Positions 25,942-34,821 are shown, counted from the stretch's first letter. The stretch: 64,000 nucleotides of DNA from Palsa-661 sp035535015 (GCA_035535015.1 DATLQU010000035.1:1-64000); one strand, 5' to 3'. Numbers and translations: made by a program. The notes: a model not told the origin generated them from the sequence alone.

Positions 25942-26406
25942 TTAGCGGCTCACGTATCGAAACCGGGCCACGAATCTTGCGGAGGCGGTCCCTGTCTTCA
26001 CCGGGAGCTTGAGTTCCTCGGCAAACAGATCGGTGAACGCCCTGACCCGTTCCCCATGACCGCGGGTGAGGCGATCGTGGGCGTTCAGCGCCCCCGCCAG
26101 GGCGAGGTTCTTCTCAGCCGCCACCACGGGTTCGTCTTCAGTCCCGTGGGTCCGAGCCTCCTCGACCCGGCGAGTCAGCTCCCGGGTACTCCCCGCCTTG
26201 CGGGCCACCGCCAGGCGTTTGGGCGCACGGTCGGGAAAGACCATCGTCATCTTGAGCAACACCGCAAGTGGCAGTGCTCGTCGAGCAATCCGGTCGGTCG
26301 CCATGAGGACCACCGTCGGGACACCGAAGACCGTTACCCACCAGCCGATCCACCAGAGCGGCACGAGGAGCCGGGGAAGCACATGAGCAGTGATCGGTGT
26401 GGCCAC
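25942..26406 (-). pseudogene. Truncated HD-GYP-type membrane protein
   Basis: 154 residues. One hydrophobic segment (about 9-36) and a charged helix lead into NLALAGALNAHDRLTRGHGERVRAFTDLFAEEL when read in parts. This is the first helix of HD-GYP-type domains (consensus LaaALdarDryTrGHseRV). The frame then ends in an unrelated tail before the metal-binding HD and GYP motifs. The missing part would overlap the amidase gene, so the gene seems to have lost its 3' end. In intact proteins this domain degrades cyclic di-GMP; this product cannot. GTG 26406 is the start. Confidence 0.55.
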
Positions 26407-26439
26407 GATGGACGAATCGTCGGAGAGATGACCCGCCCG

Positions 26440-26823
26440 CTACAGACTGCCCTCTGGCGGTGGGGATCCGGGGGCCAGCGGGCGGCGATGGACCACCACT
26501 TCCGACCGCTCGGGATGATCGGGATCGAGACGAATGTCGTGGAGGTCGTCGTTGGGGGGGTCGCCGGCCGCTTCCTGGACGATGGCCACCTCGTCGTCGG
26601 GCCGTCCGTAGATGGCGTCGCGCAGTCCCAACATGGCCGCGCCGAGGACGCCGCCCACCGGATGACTGCGCCAGGCGGCCAGTCGGGGCCCGGCGTCGGA
26701 GTCGTCGGCCACGTCGGCGTCGGTCTGGTCCAACCAGGCCAGCCACTGCTCGTCGGTCCAGTCCTCTGGATTCGCCGGTGGCTCCCCGGGCGGTGCCGGT
26801 GACGACGGGGGCATGTCACCCAC
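26440..26823 (-). CDS. Hypothetical acidic protein
   Basis: 127 residues, family not recognised. The N-terminus is proline-rich, then comes NPEDWTDEQWLAWLDQTDADV, acidic and tryptophan-rich. The middle (HPVGGVLGAAMLGLRDAIYG) could lie against a membrane, and the C-terminus (DIRLDPDHPERSEVVVHRRPLAP) is conserved-looking. No signal peptide or motif is seen. It lies downstream of larC with a gap of about 50 bases and before the truncated HD-GYP gene. The start may be GTG 26823 or ATG 26814. Confidence 0.6.
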   Translation of the reverse strand: MGDMPPSSPAPPGEPPANPEDWTDEQWLAWLDQTDADVADDSDAGPRLAAWRSHPVGGVLGAAMLGLRDAIYGRPDDEVAIVQEAAGDPPNDDLHDIRLDPDHPERSEVVVHRRPLAPGSPPPEGSL

Positions 26824-26874
26824 GGTACCGGCCCCTTTCCCCGGACCACCCTCGGGTGCAGAAACGGCGGAGAC

Positions 26875-28167
26875 TCAAGCCGGAGTGGGTGGGTCCGGAT
26901 GTTCGTGATCCCGGACGACGCCCCGAGGGCCGGCTCCGTCGGCCGTGGTGGCGTCGGTACCGGCGTCGACCCGTCGACGCCAGGCCGCCTCAGCCCTGAT
27001 GACGACCTCACGGAGGGGGAGGCCGGTGCGCGCCGCCACGCGGGCGGCGTCGGCGTGTTCGACTTTGACCCGGCCCGGACTGACCTTCACCCGAACGGCC
27101 ACTCCCTGCACTTCGACTTCGTCCATCGCCCTGGTGGCCGGCCATCGTTCCTGAGAGGTGGCCCGGACACCGAGACTGCCGGTCTCGGCTCGCAGTGTAC
27201 GGCGAACGGATTCGGTGAGGGCGGGATCCACGAGCGCACTGACGGTGTGACCGGGGCGGCCTTTCTTCATGATGACGGGGGTGATCCAGGCGTCGAGGGC
27301 GCCCACGTCGAGAAGGGCCTGGACGGAATGGGCCAGGGTCTCACCGGTGGCGTCGTCGAGATTCGCTTCGAGCAGCAGCACCGGCTGTCCGGGCTGGGCC
27401 ACGGCCAAGGACTGCCCCACCACGACCTGGGTGCAATTGGGGAGACCGTCGAGTTCGTTGCTCCCGGCGCCGAAACCCGACGAGGCGATCAGCATCGGGG
27501 GCAGCGGCCCGAAAGAGGTGGCCACGGCGGCGAGGAGGGCGGCGCCGGTGGGGGTGGTGAGCTCCACGGAGACATCGCGACCCCAGGTGGGAACTCCCTG
27601 GAGGAGCCGGACCACGGCGGGCGAGGGGTTGGGGAGAAAGCCGTGGGAGGTGCGGACGGTGCCCGTGCCGGTGGCCACGGAGGACGCCGTGACGACGTCC
27701 ACCCCGAGAACCTCGAGGGCGGCCGCCGTGCCGACGACGTCGATGATGGTGTCGTGCGAGCCGACCTCGTGGAAATGGACCTGGGCGGGTGATCGCCGGT
27801 GGAGTCGACCCTCGACGTCGGCCAGGGCGGCGAAAGTGTCGAGGGCCCGGCGGGCCACGCGGGGCGGGAGGCGGGCCTCTTCCACCAAACCGACGATGTG
27901 GGAGTGGGTGCGGACGATGACGTCGTCGGTGACCTCCACCACGGCGCTGGTGGCGGCGATGCCGGCGCGCAGCACGGGCTCGGTGCTGAGATGCCAGCCG
28001 GAAAAAGGCAGGCGCTCCAGGAGATTCAGGACCTCGGTGAAATCAGCTCCGGCGTCGAGGAGGCTGCCGAGGGCCATGTCGCCGGCGATGCCGGCAAAGC
28101 AATGGAACCAGGCGATGGTCACCGATGGGCCCGATTCCGGCGCGGCCGGCCCGTGATGGCCGGTCAC
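26875..28167 (-). CDS. larC: Nickel-pincer cofactor biosynthesis protein LarC
   Basis: 430 residues, full length for LarC. WFHCFAGIAGDMALGSLLDAG at the N-terminus, VHFHEVGSHDTIIDVVGTA, TPTGAALLAA, and LLLEANLDDATGE followed by ITPVIMKKGRPG are hallmark segments. LarC inserts nickel into the pyridinium dithiocarboxylate mononucleotide to complete the cofactor of lactate racemase and related racemases. Unlike some LarC genes split by a programmed frameshift, this one is a single frame. GTG 28167 overlaps the larB stop as GTGA. larE and larA are not in the window. Confidence 0.93.
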   Translation of the reverse strand: MTGHHGPAAPESGPSVTIAWFHCFAGIAGDMALGSLLDAGADFTEVLNLLERLPFSGWHLSTEPVLRAGIAATSAVVEVTDDVIVRTHSHIVGLVEEARLPPRVARRALDTFAALADVEGRLHRRSPAQVHFHEVGSHDTIIDVVGTAAALEVLGVDVVTASSVATGTGTVRTSHGFLPNPSPAVVRLLQGVPTWGRDVSVELTTPTGAALLAAVATSFGPLPPMLIASSGFGAGSNELDGLPNCTQVVVGQSLAVAQPGQPVLLLEANLDDATGETLAHSVQALLDVGALDAWITPVIMKKGRPGHTVSALVDPALTESVRRTLRAETGSLGVRATSQERWPATRAMDEVEVQGVAVRVKVSPGRVKVEHADAARVAARTGLPLREVVIRAEAAWRRRVDAGTDATTADGAGPRGVVRDHEHPDPPTPA

Positions 28168-28913
28168 GGCAGGATCCGGGCCACGGCGCAGGCGGCGCCG
28201 AATCCGTTGTCGATACCGACAACGGTGAGGCCCGCGGCGCAGGATGCGTGCATGGCGAGGAGGGCGGTGACCCCTTCGAGGGCGGCGCCGTAGCCGGTGG
28301 AGACGGGAACGGCCACCACGGGGGCCCCGGTGATGCCGCCGACGAGACTGGCCAGCGCTCCCTCCATGCCGGCGACGACGACGACGGCATCGGCCTCGGC
28401 CAACTCATCGACCGAGGCCAGCAGACGATGGACCCCCGCCACCCCACAGTCGGCCAGGACGGTGGGGTGGAGTCCATAGGCGCGCAGGACGGCGACGCAT
28501 TCGTCGGCCACCGGAAGGTCGGCGGTGCCCGCGGTGACGACCACCACCCGCCCGGGGCGCCGGGGGATGGGCCGCCAGACGACGGTGGTCAGAGTCCCGG
28601 TGGCCGTGATCTCGGCGCCGGGGGCCGCCTCGGCGGCGGCGGCGACCTGTGGCTCGTCGGCCCGGGTGAGCAGAACCGGGCCTCCGGCCGGCTCGGCGAG
28701 CAGCTCGGTGACGATGAGGGCGCACTGCTGCGGGGTCTTCCCCGGCGCATAGACCGCCTCCCCCACCCTCTGGCGCAGGCGGCGGTGGTGGTCGACCCGG
28801 GCGAAGCCCAGGTCGGCATAGGGGAGGCGCCGCAGCCGGGCCACGGCTTCGTCGGGGGTGACGAGGCTGGCACGCACGTCGTCGAGGAGTTGGCGTAAGG
28901 CGGGCTCGTCCAT
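28164..28913 (-). CDS. larB: Nickel-pincer cofactor biosynthesis protein LarB
   Basis: 249 residues. The C-terminal PurE/AIR-carboxylase-like domain is clear (VVVVTAGTADLPVADE, DCGVAGVHRLLA, VVVVAGMEGALASLVGGI, PVVAVPVSTGYGAA). The N-terminal part has ADLGFARVDHHRRLRQRVGEAVYAPGKT in fragments, with the E-x-x-Y-A-x-G-K-T pattern of LarB. The enzyme carboxylates and hydrolyses nicotinic acid adenine dinucleotide to start nickel-pincer synthesis. ATG 28913 is preferred to the longer upstream start, which would overlap the divergent pheA start. It is translationally coupled to larC. Confidence 0.93.
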   Translation of the reverse strand: MDEPALRQLLDDVRASLVTPDEAVARLRRLPYADLGFARVDHHRRLRQRVGEAVYAPGKTPQQCALIVTELLAEPAGGPVLLTRADEPQVAAAAEAAPGAEITATGTLTTVVWRPIPRRPGRVVVVTAGTADLPVADECVAVLRAYGLHPTVLADCGVAGVHRLLASVDELAEADAVVVVAGMEGALASLVGGITGAPVVAVPVSTGYGAALEGVTALLAMHASCAAGLTVVGIDNGFGAACAVARILP

Positions 28914-28936
28914 GGTCGCCACTATCCTGCCCGGAC

Positions 28937-29911
28937 ATGGAGACGGCTGCGACCTCACCGGGCAGCCCGGGATCGGGGGCGCAAAAGGGCACGATCGCCT
29001 TCCTGGGGCCGGCCGGCACCTTCACCGAGGAGGCCCTGTTCACCCAGGCCGACTACGCCTCGAAGACGGTGCTGCCGGTGGGAGGGCTACCGGAGGTGCT
29101 CGAAGCCGTGCATAGCGGATCGGCCGACCTCGCCTTCGTGCCCATCGAGAATTCCATCGAAGGCACGGTGAACGCCATCGTGGACAGCCTGGTCTTCGAC
29201 GTCGAGTTGCTGATCCAACGCGAGGTCGTCCTGGACATCCACATGCAGTTGATGGCTCCGGCCGGATCGGACCTGGGATCGGTCCGACGGGTGCTGTCCT
29301 TTCCGCATGCCAGTGGCCAGTGCCGGCGCTTCCTGGCCGAGCAGCTTTCTGATGCCGAGGTGGTGCCGACCAACTCCACGGCCGAGGCGGCGCGGATCGT
29401 GGGCGAAGAGCGTCGGCTCGACACCGCCGCCCTGGCGCCCCGGTTGGCGGCGGAACTCTACGGGCTCGAGATCCTGGCGTCGGCGGTGGAGGATCATCCC
29501 GACAACCAGACGCGCTTCGTGGCTCTGGCGCCGAGCGGCATCCCGGCGCCGACGGGACACGACAAGACGAGCATCGTCTGTTTCCAGCGCGAGGACCGGC
29601 CGGGAAGCCTGCATGCCATCCTGAGCGAATTCGCGGCCCGGAGCATCAACCTGACCAAGCTCGAGTCCCGACCGACGAAGCGGGGACTGGGTGACTACTG
29701 CTTTCTGATCGACCTGTCCGGACACCTGGCCCACGAGGTGGTGGCCGACTGCCTCCGGGTACTGCACGCCGAGATCGCCGCCGTGAAGTTCCTCGGCTCC
29801 TACCCGGCGGCGGGCGAGCACGGCCCCGCTGCCCGCGAGCAGGCGGAAACGGCGTGGCGTGAGGCCGACGACTGGATCCGGTCGTTGCGGAGCCAGATCG
29901 CCCCGAGCTGA
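28937..29911 (+). CDS. pheA: Prephenate dehydratase
   Basis: 324 residues. Converts prephenate to phenylpyruvate in phenylalanine synthesis. The catalytic domain begins IAFLGPAGTFTEEAL and contains VPIENSIEGTV and DNQTRFVAL, with the catalytic Thr of the TRF motif. An ACT regulatory domain follows (GSLHAILSEFAARSINLTKLESRPTKRGLGDY in parts), which binds phenylalanine for feedback control. A 25-residue extension precedes the conserved start. There is no chorismate mutase domain. The gene is divergent from larB with about 23 bases between starts. Confidence 0.95.
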   Translation: METAATSPGSPGSGAQKGTIAFLGPAGTFTEEALFTQADYASKTVLPVGGLPEVLEAVHSGSADLAFVPIENSIEGTVNAIVDSLVFDVELLIQREVVLDIHMQLMAPAGSDLGSVRRVLSFPHASGQCRRFLAEQLSDAEVVPTNSTAEAARIVGEERRLDTAALAPRLAAELYGLEILASAVEDHPDNQTRFVALAPSGIPAPTGHDKTSIVCFQREDRPGSLHAILSEFAARSINLTKLESRPTKRGLGDYCFLIDLSGHLAHEVVADCLRVLHAEIAAVKFLGSYPAAGEHGPAAREQAETAWREADDWIRSLRSQIAPS

Positions 29912-29967
29912 CCGACCCCGGTTGGGACGGCTCCGGGGGTGGCGGCCGGCACTACCCTGGACGCTTC

Positions 29968-30051
29968 GGAGGGATGGCAGAGCGGACGAATGCGAAGCTC
30001 TTGAAAAGCTTTGGCCCACAAGGCCCGGGGGTTCGAATCCCCCTCCCTCCG
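29968..30051 (+). tRNA. tRNA-Ser (anticodon UGA)
   Basis: The acceptor stem GGAGGGA (29968-29974) pairs with TCCCTCC (30044-30050), with discriminator G at 30051. The anticodon stem AAGCT/AGCTT encloses loop CTTGAAA with anticodon TGA at 30002-30004. A long variable arm (GGCC..GGCC) is typical of serine tRNA, and the T arm is GGGGGTTCGAATCCCCC. The 3' CCA is not fully encoded (GCCG follows the stem). Confidence 0.95.
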
Positions 30052-30075
30052 CCGTTGTTCTCGCGGCCGGCCATC

Positions 30076-31671
30076 CTACCCGTCAGTGTCGGGGGCCTTC
30101 GCCGCGGCCGACACCTGCGAGGGTCTCGGTGTGCCGGTGAGCGTGGTCTTCGGATGGACCGGAAGGACGACAGGGCCCCGGGGACTCTGATTGAAGTCGA
30201 AGTCCTGGGTCAGGTTGCCGAGGATCTTCTCGGATTCGCGAACATCTGGTCGCGGATCGGGTCGACCGTCGGTGGCGGGATCGAGACGTCGGCCGTTCAG
30301 AAAGTCGTCCTCGATGAACTTGTCGTAGGCATCGAAGCTCAGGGTCTGATGGTCGATATAGCCGTGTTTGGCGTAAGGGCTTATGACAACGCCCGGCACC
30401 CGAAGGCCGTAGCCGTTCTCGTCCACGGTGGGCGGCACGACGTTGTCGTAGAAGCCGCCCCAGTCGTCCCACGCCAAGAAGATCGCCGTTGATTCCCAGT
30501 CCGGACTCTTCATGACCGCGTTGATGAGGCTGGTCACGTAACTCTGGCCGTAACTGACGGGGGCAGGGGGATGCTCGCTCACCGCACCGGAGGGCACGAC
30601 CCAGGACACGGCCGGGAGCGTGCCCTTCTTCGCCGCCGAGTAGAAACGGTCGACCGACTGGATATTCCCGAGTTGGTGATCAGCCTTCACCGTGTCGAAC
30701 CAGGGAAGTGGGTTCCAGATCCCAGGCGTGTTGGAGTTCTGCTGAACCGGTGCGCAGGTCTCTGCCGCCGGGTTCTCGCAGTCCGGTTCGGTGCCGCTCA
30801 CCACGTAGTAGCCCCAGCTGACGTGAGACTTGTGGAGCAGGTAGGTCAGATCTGTCCAGGCGTAGATGGGTTGGCCGACCGTCGTCTTCTTGTTTCCATG
30901 TTTGGGATTGCCACCACCTGTTTTCGGACCTTCCTCGCCGCCGTAGTAGGCGGGGCGGTTGGGCGGGCGCTCAGCGGGACGGGTCTGGAGGGCGTTCACG
31001 CAGCTCGAGGGGTTGTCGGCCTGGGTGCAGTAGGCGGACCACTCCGACACCAGGAAGAGGTGGGACGGCAGGCTCCACGAGGCGTTGGGCTCGAACATGT
31101 GGTCCTGGAGAACGAAGTCTTTGGCATAGGTCCAGTAGTTCGGTATGTCGCTCTGGGTGTGATAGCCCATGACGTCTGGCTGGGACGAGTTCGTGCACGT
31201 CGGGTCGGTGGGGATGAGACAGCCTTTGCGACCTGACTCGGCTTGTCCGATGAACCCGTCCATCTTTCCCCCATTGATGTCAGCCATGGCGTTGGGAGCT
31301 GAATGGGGCCCGCCGCCGTTCACGTCGGCATGATCGACATAGGGAGCGACACAGGTCCCTGTCGCCGGATCGTTGACGCACACCGAGGGAACGCCTTTGT
31401 TCATGGGGATCCCCTCGGCACCCGGGAACGTGCCGAAGTAAGAGTCGAAGGACCGGTTCTCCTGCTGGATCACGATCACGTGCCGTATCTTGTGGATACC
31501 CGCCGGCACGATGTAATGACCTGTCGGCCCACCGATCACCCTCTCCAGACTCGTGGGGGGCGGTTTTGACGGACGGCTACACGCGGCGAGCATCAAGGGT
31601 GCGAAGAGGCAAAGGAGAAGGATAAATCGCCAGGCGAAACGGCCACATGTCGATGGTTGCGGTGGCCTCAT
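30076..31671 (-). CDS. Phospholipase C / acid phosphatase-family lipoprotein
   Basis: 531 residues. A signal peptide with lipobox LMLAAC makes it a lipoprotein. The phosphoesterase (PF04185-type) core is seen: HVIVIQQENRSFDSYFGTFPG, where the ENRSFDxYFG motif holds the catalytic centre; HMFEPNASWSLPSHLFLVS; TAIFLAWDDWGGFYDNV; and GLRVPGVVISPYAKHGYIDH. Members cleave phospholipid head groups or phosphate monoesters outside the cell. It could release phosphate for the Pst system, but no Pho box was seen before it. ATG 31671 follows GAGGAC. It is divergent from the MarR gene, which may control it. Confidence 0.88.
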   Translation of the reverse strand: MRPPQPSTCGRFAWRFILLLCLFAPLMLAACSRPSKPPPTSLERVIGGPTGHYIVPAGIHKIRHVIVIQQENRSFDSYFGTFPGAEGIPMNKGVPSVCVNDPATGTCVAPYVDHADVNGGGPHSAPNAMADINGGKMDGFIGQAESGRKGCLIPTDPTCTNSSQPDVMGYHTQSDIPNYWTYAKDFVLQDHMFEPNASWSLPSHLFLVSEWSAYCTQADNPSSCVNALQTRPAERPPNRPAYYGGEEGPKTGGGNPKHGNKKTTVGQPIYAWTDLTYLLHKSHVSWGYYVVSGTEPDCENPAAETCAPVQQNSNTPGIWNPLPWFDTVKADHQLGNIQSVDRFYSAAKKGTLPAVSWVVPSGAVSEHPPAPVSYGQSYVTSLINAVMKSPDWESTAIFLAWDDWGGFYDNVVPPTVDENGYGLRVPGVVISPYAKHGYIDHQTLSFDAYDKFIEDDFLNGRRLDPATDGRPDPRPDVRESEKILGNLTQDFDFNQSPRGPVVLPVHPKTTLTGTPRPSQVSAAAKAPDTDG

Positions 31672-31785
31672 GCGTCCTCTTTACGGATCGGTCGACCGAA
31701 GAATCCGGCGGTGTGATCAATCGGTTCGCCAGCCGGTCGAGGGGTCAATTGTCTCCGTCGTCCCCTCAGTCTGCGACGTCGTCGG

Positions 31786-31808
31786 TATACTGTCAACCGT
31801 GGTTGTCA
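31786..31808. promoter_or_regulatory. Candidate MarR operator overlapping a -10 element
   Basis: CAACC (31794-31798) and GGTTG (31801-31805) form an inverted repeat around GT, extended by TGT/TCA flanks with one mismatch. A TATACT element (31786-31791) abuts it, and the MarR start codon lies 23-41 bases further on. This layout suits autorepression and control of the divergent phosphoesterase gene. Confidence 0.5.
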
Positions 31809-31831
31809 ATCGTTTCAGGAGCCGGTAGAAG

Positions 31832-32365
31832 ATGCAGGAGGGGATCCTCGGGAAGGTTGCGACACAGCAAGCCGTCCAGCAGCGGGTCGGGCTCGGTGTC
31901 GCCCTCCGACAAGCGTGGATCGGCTATCACCGTCGACTGGATGACGAACTGGCGGCCGGCGGTTTCGGTGGTCACGGGTTCCCCGACGGGCGAGTGCTGC
32001 GCATGTGTTCTGATTCGACCGGTACGACGATCTCGGAAATCGGTCGGCAGCTCGGCATCACCCGCCAAGGAGCGAGCAAGAGTGTCGCCAGTCTCCGTGA
32101 TCGGGGTTATGTGACGGTCCGTTCCTCGGCCACGAGTGGCAGGGAGAAGTCCGTGGAGCTCACCCCTCGGGCGGCGGCCTACCTGGTCGCCCGGAGGAAG
32201 GCGCTCCGGAAGATCGAACGGCAGTTGCGCAATGCCTTGGGAGGGTCGGACTTCACCAACCTGTTCCGACTCCTGGAGGCCATTGGGGGAGACGAACAAC
32301 CGCGGATGAGGGATTACCTTCAGAAGATGACGTCAGCGGGGGACTTGTCTGATACCGATATTTGA
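31832..32365 (+). CDS. MarR-family transcription regulator
   Basis: 177 residues. The winged helix is clear: TTISEIGRQLGITRQGASKSVASLRDRGYV is the helix-turn-helix region, and VRSSATSGREKSVELTPRA is the wing with the usual D/S-x-R-x-K-x-x-x-L-T pattern. MarR proteins act as dimers and often respond to small ligands. The ATG follows GGAG about 10 bases upstream. A palindromic candidate operator sits just before the gene in the region shared with the divergent phosphoesterase lipoprotein gene. Confidence 0.88.
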   Translation: MQEGILGKVATQQAVQQRVGLGVALRQAWIGYHRRLDDELAAGGFGGHGFPDGRVLRMCSDSTGTTISEIGRQLGITRQGASKSVASLRDRGYVTVRSSATSGREKSVELTPRAAAYLVARRKALRKIERQLRNALGGSDFTNLFRLLEAIGGDEQPRMRDYLQKMTSAGDLSDTDI

Positions 32366-32598
32366 CGCCAGGTAGCGGGCACCAACCGGTACGCGTCACC
32401 GATGCCAAGAGTCTCTTCTCGCCCGTCCGAGGGGTCGTCCTGAGACTGCTGTCCAGCATGGCCGTCCTCTTCGCGGTACTGGATGGTGGCGTCAGACGGC
32501 ATCTTCTCCTTCAACGCCGTCTTCGCCGGATCCATGAGAGGAAAGCCCATGAACAAGCCCATCGTGGGCATGGCCTCCAGCCGACCTCGACGACAGGC

Positions 32599-34008
32599 TC
32601 AGATCTTGTTCAAGAACGGAACCAGGTGGTCGAAGAAGACGTTGTCGGGGTAGGCGCCGGCCGGATCGTTGTGGGAATAACTGCTCTTCCGGTTCACCAA
32701 GGTCAGGTTGCTCAGTGGGATATGGGACTGCTTGGCCAGGGTGCGGGCATCAAGGAGGACCCCCGCCCCACCCAGCCGAGCTCCGAAGGCGTAGATGTGC
32801 AGGTTCTTGGGGAGGTGGTGACCCATGGTGGCGTTGACATCGAGCACCTTCTGCGAGGGATTGGCGTTCCCGTTGTCCACGGCGCTCGTGTCGTCGGTCA
32901 GACGCTGGGGGAAATACCATTCGGTGCCGTCGACACTCTTCATCGGATAGCCCGAGAACATGGTGGCGAAGCGCTTGATGGGTGTGAGGGCACCGGCACC
33001 GTTCCAGCCGTGGACGGTCCCCGACGGCGAGACTCCCTTTCCGAGGTGGGCCTGGGCCGCCAAGAGGCTCGCGGGCGACGTCGCCGCGTTCAGGGCATAG
33101 CCGTACTGCCCCAGGTTGGTGACCGGAACGGCGGGCACGATGTCAGCGGGCAGAATCCCTGAGGATTCACCCAGTGACGCTGAATTGGGATCGAGGAGTG
33201 CGGCCGCCGATCCCGTGGCGTTGAACACGCCGGCGTAGGGCGCCGGGATCGTCCCGAACGTGAGCCACGGAGAGGCCGTCGGAGCATCGAGTGACGCCAG
33301 AGTCTGGGTGGCCGTGGCCGAGCTCGGTGGTCTCCCGATGCTGCCCCCGTCGATGTAGACCAGGCCGGCCAGGTCGTCGGCCCCGGCGCGGCCTTTGAAA
33401 TTCCAGGCGGCGTAGGCGGTGACGACGGCCCCGCCCAACGAGTGGCCACCGAGGACGACCTTTCCCCCGAGTTTCTTGGCCGCCTTGATCACGATGCGGA
33501 GGTCCTGAACGGCCACGTTCATTCCCCACTGTTTGGCGAATGCGACGGAGGAATTGGGGATGAGTTGGAAGTGATCGGTGATGCTCGGGTCTTTGAGATA
33601 GCCGAGGTAGTAGTCGAACAGCTCCTTGGAGGTGACCTTCTTTTCTTTGTAGAGATTGAGGACGGACTGGTCTTCGAGCAGGTTCTCCCGGCGCTCGACC
33701 GACCAGACCTGCCAACCCTTCGTCTTGGCCACGATCCACTGGGCCAGCGGCACGAAGTAGGCGGCACCGGCCGAGGTCCCGGGCTCGAGAACGAGGATGT
33801 TCTTGGCGCGGCTCGGTCCGACCTTGATCACGCCTACCTTGTCGTACTTGGCCGGTGTTCCCGGAGCGGCGAAACCCTTCATCCAGGAGACGGCCAGCGG
33901 CTTGACGGAAACGCTGGCCGAACTGGCCGCACTCGGAAGTCCCGCCAGCACGATCGCCGTGGCCACCACCGTCAGCAGGCCCCGGCCCGTCTTCCCCGTC
34001 AGTCGCAT
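32599..34008 (-). CDS. Secreted alpha/beta hydrolase
   Basis: 469 residues. A signal peptide (GLLTVVATAIVLAGLPSAASSAS) is followed by an alpha/beta-hydrolase fold with nucleophile elbow GGHSLGG, ILVLEPGTSAGAAYFVPLA upstream, and a late DHLVPFLNKI whose His probably completes the triad. GWQVWSVERRENLLED also fits the family. The substrate is unknown; lipids or esters are likely. ATG 34008 follows AAGGAGGACGGGG. The gene is divergent from a TetR regulator, and a perfect palindrome lies between them, so TetR control is likely. Confidence 0.82.
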   Translation of the reverse strand: MRLTGKTGRGLLTVVATAIVLAGLPSAASSASVSVKPLAVSWMKGFAAPGTPAKYDKVGVIKVGPSRAKNILVLEPGTSAGAAYFVPLAQWIVAKTKGWQVWSVERRENLLEDQSVLNLYKEKKVTSKELFDYYLGYLKDPSITDHFQLIPNSSVAFAKQWGMNVAVQDLRIVIKAAKKLGGKVVLGGHSLGGAVVTAYAAWNFKGRAGADDLAGLVYIDGGSIGRPPSSATATQTLASLDAPTASPWLTFGTIPAPYAGVFNATGSAAALLDPNSASLGESSGILPADIVPAVPVTNLGQYGYALNAATSPASLLAAQAHLGKGVSPSGTVHGWNGAGALTPIKRFATMFSGYPMKSVDGTEWYFPQRLTDDTSAVDNGNANPSQKVLDVNATMGHHLPKNLHIYAFGARLGGAGVLLDARTLAKQSHIPLSNLTLVNRKSSYSHNDPAGAYPDNVFFDHLVPFLNKI

Positions 34009-34025
34009 CTTCCCCGTCCTCCTTC

Positions 34026-34040
34026 GCGAACGATGTTCGC
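34026..34040. promoter_or_regulatory. Candidate TetR operator palindrome
   Basis: GCGAAC (34026-34031) and GTTCGC (34035-34040) form a perfect inverted repeat around GAT, centred between the divergent hydrolase and TetR genes. A further partial half-site (GTTCGC at 34056-34061) follows. Confidence 0.6.
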
Positions 34041-34053
34041 TACGATAGGATCG

Positions 34054-34821
34054 GTGTTCGCAGCAAGCAAGCAGCCCGACGAGACGCAGGCCGGGACCGC
34101 CGCATGGTGGCGGAATCGGTACCCACAGCGGCTCCGGCATCGCGACCGGGGACTCACGTTGGAAGGGATCTGCACGGCCGCTCTCGCCATCCTCGACCGC
34201 GACGGACTGCGCGAGCTGACCATGCGCAGACTGGCCGACGAGCTGGGAACGGGTCCCGCTTCGCTCTACCGGTACATCGCCAGTCGTGAAGAGCTCCTGG
34301 TGGAGTTGGCGGACAGGTTGATCGGCGAGCTCTCAGCACCAGACGAATCACTGGGTTGGCGTGACGCCGTCGAACAATTGGCGCACGAACTCCGCCGAGT
34401 CCTGTTGGCCCACGGAGGGGTTGTTCTGCTCATCACAAATGGACCTCTTCTCGGCCCCAATTCGATGCGGCTACGGGAGATGTTCTGGCGGGTGATGGAC
34501 CGTGACGGTTGCGAACCACAATTCGCCGTCCAGACCTACTTCACCGTCATCCACTTCGTGGTGTGCTCGGCTCTCTTCGGTGCCGGTACCAGCCGAAGAG
34601 GGAATACCACCTGGGAGGACAGCCGGCGCCGCGGCTCGGGGTTGGCCGATCTGCTCGACGTCCTACCGGCGCGGCTCTACCCGACCGTGCTCAAATTCAG
34701 CGAATTCGGTGACCGGCCCGATCCTGAATACGACTTCGACTTCGGGCTCCGCTCCCTTCTCGACGGCCTCGAGATTGCGTCGGGGGCCGTGAAGGCGACC
34801 GGGAACGGGCCACCGAACTGA
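34054..34821 (+). CDS. TetR-family transcription regulator
   Basis: 255 residues. The N-terminal helix-turn-helix is clear: LTLEGICTAALAILDRDG, LTMRRLADELGTGPASLYRYIASREELL. The C-terminal part resembles the TetR_C tetracycline-repressor-like ligand domain. GTG 34054 is preferred because the in-frame ATG 34033 lies inside the palindromic operator; AGGA precedes the GTG. It probably represses the divergent secreted hydrolase gene and possibly itself. The SRPBCC gene follows 50 bases later in the same direction. Confidence 0.85.
   Translation: MFAASKQPDETQAGTAAWWRNRYPQRLRHRDRGLTLEGICTAALAILDRDGLRELTMRRLADELGTGPASLYRYIASREELLVELADRLIGELSAPDESLGWRDAVEQLAHELRRVLLAHGGVVLLITNGPLLGPNSMRLREMFWRVMDRDGCEPQFAVQTYFTVIHFVVCSALFGAGTSRRGNTTWEDSRRRGSGLADLLDVLPARLYPTVLKFSEFGDRPDPEYDFDFGLRSLLDGLEIASGAVKATGNGPPN

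Noticed and set aside
32320..32571. An 83-residue frame on the minus strand between marR and the hydrolase gene
   Set aside because: The beginning looks protein-like (GLFMGFPLMDPAKTALKEKMP), but it overlaps the end of marR and has no convincing ribosome site; left as unproven.
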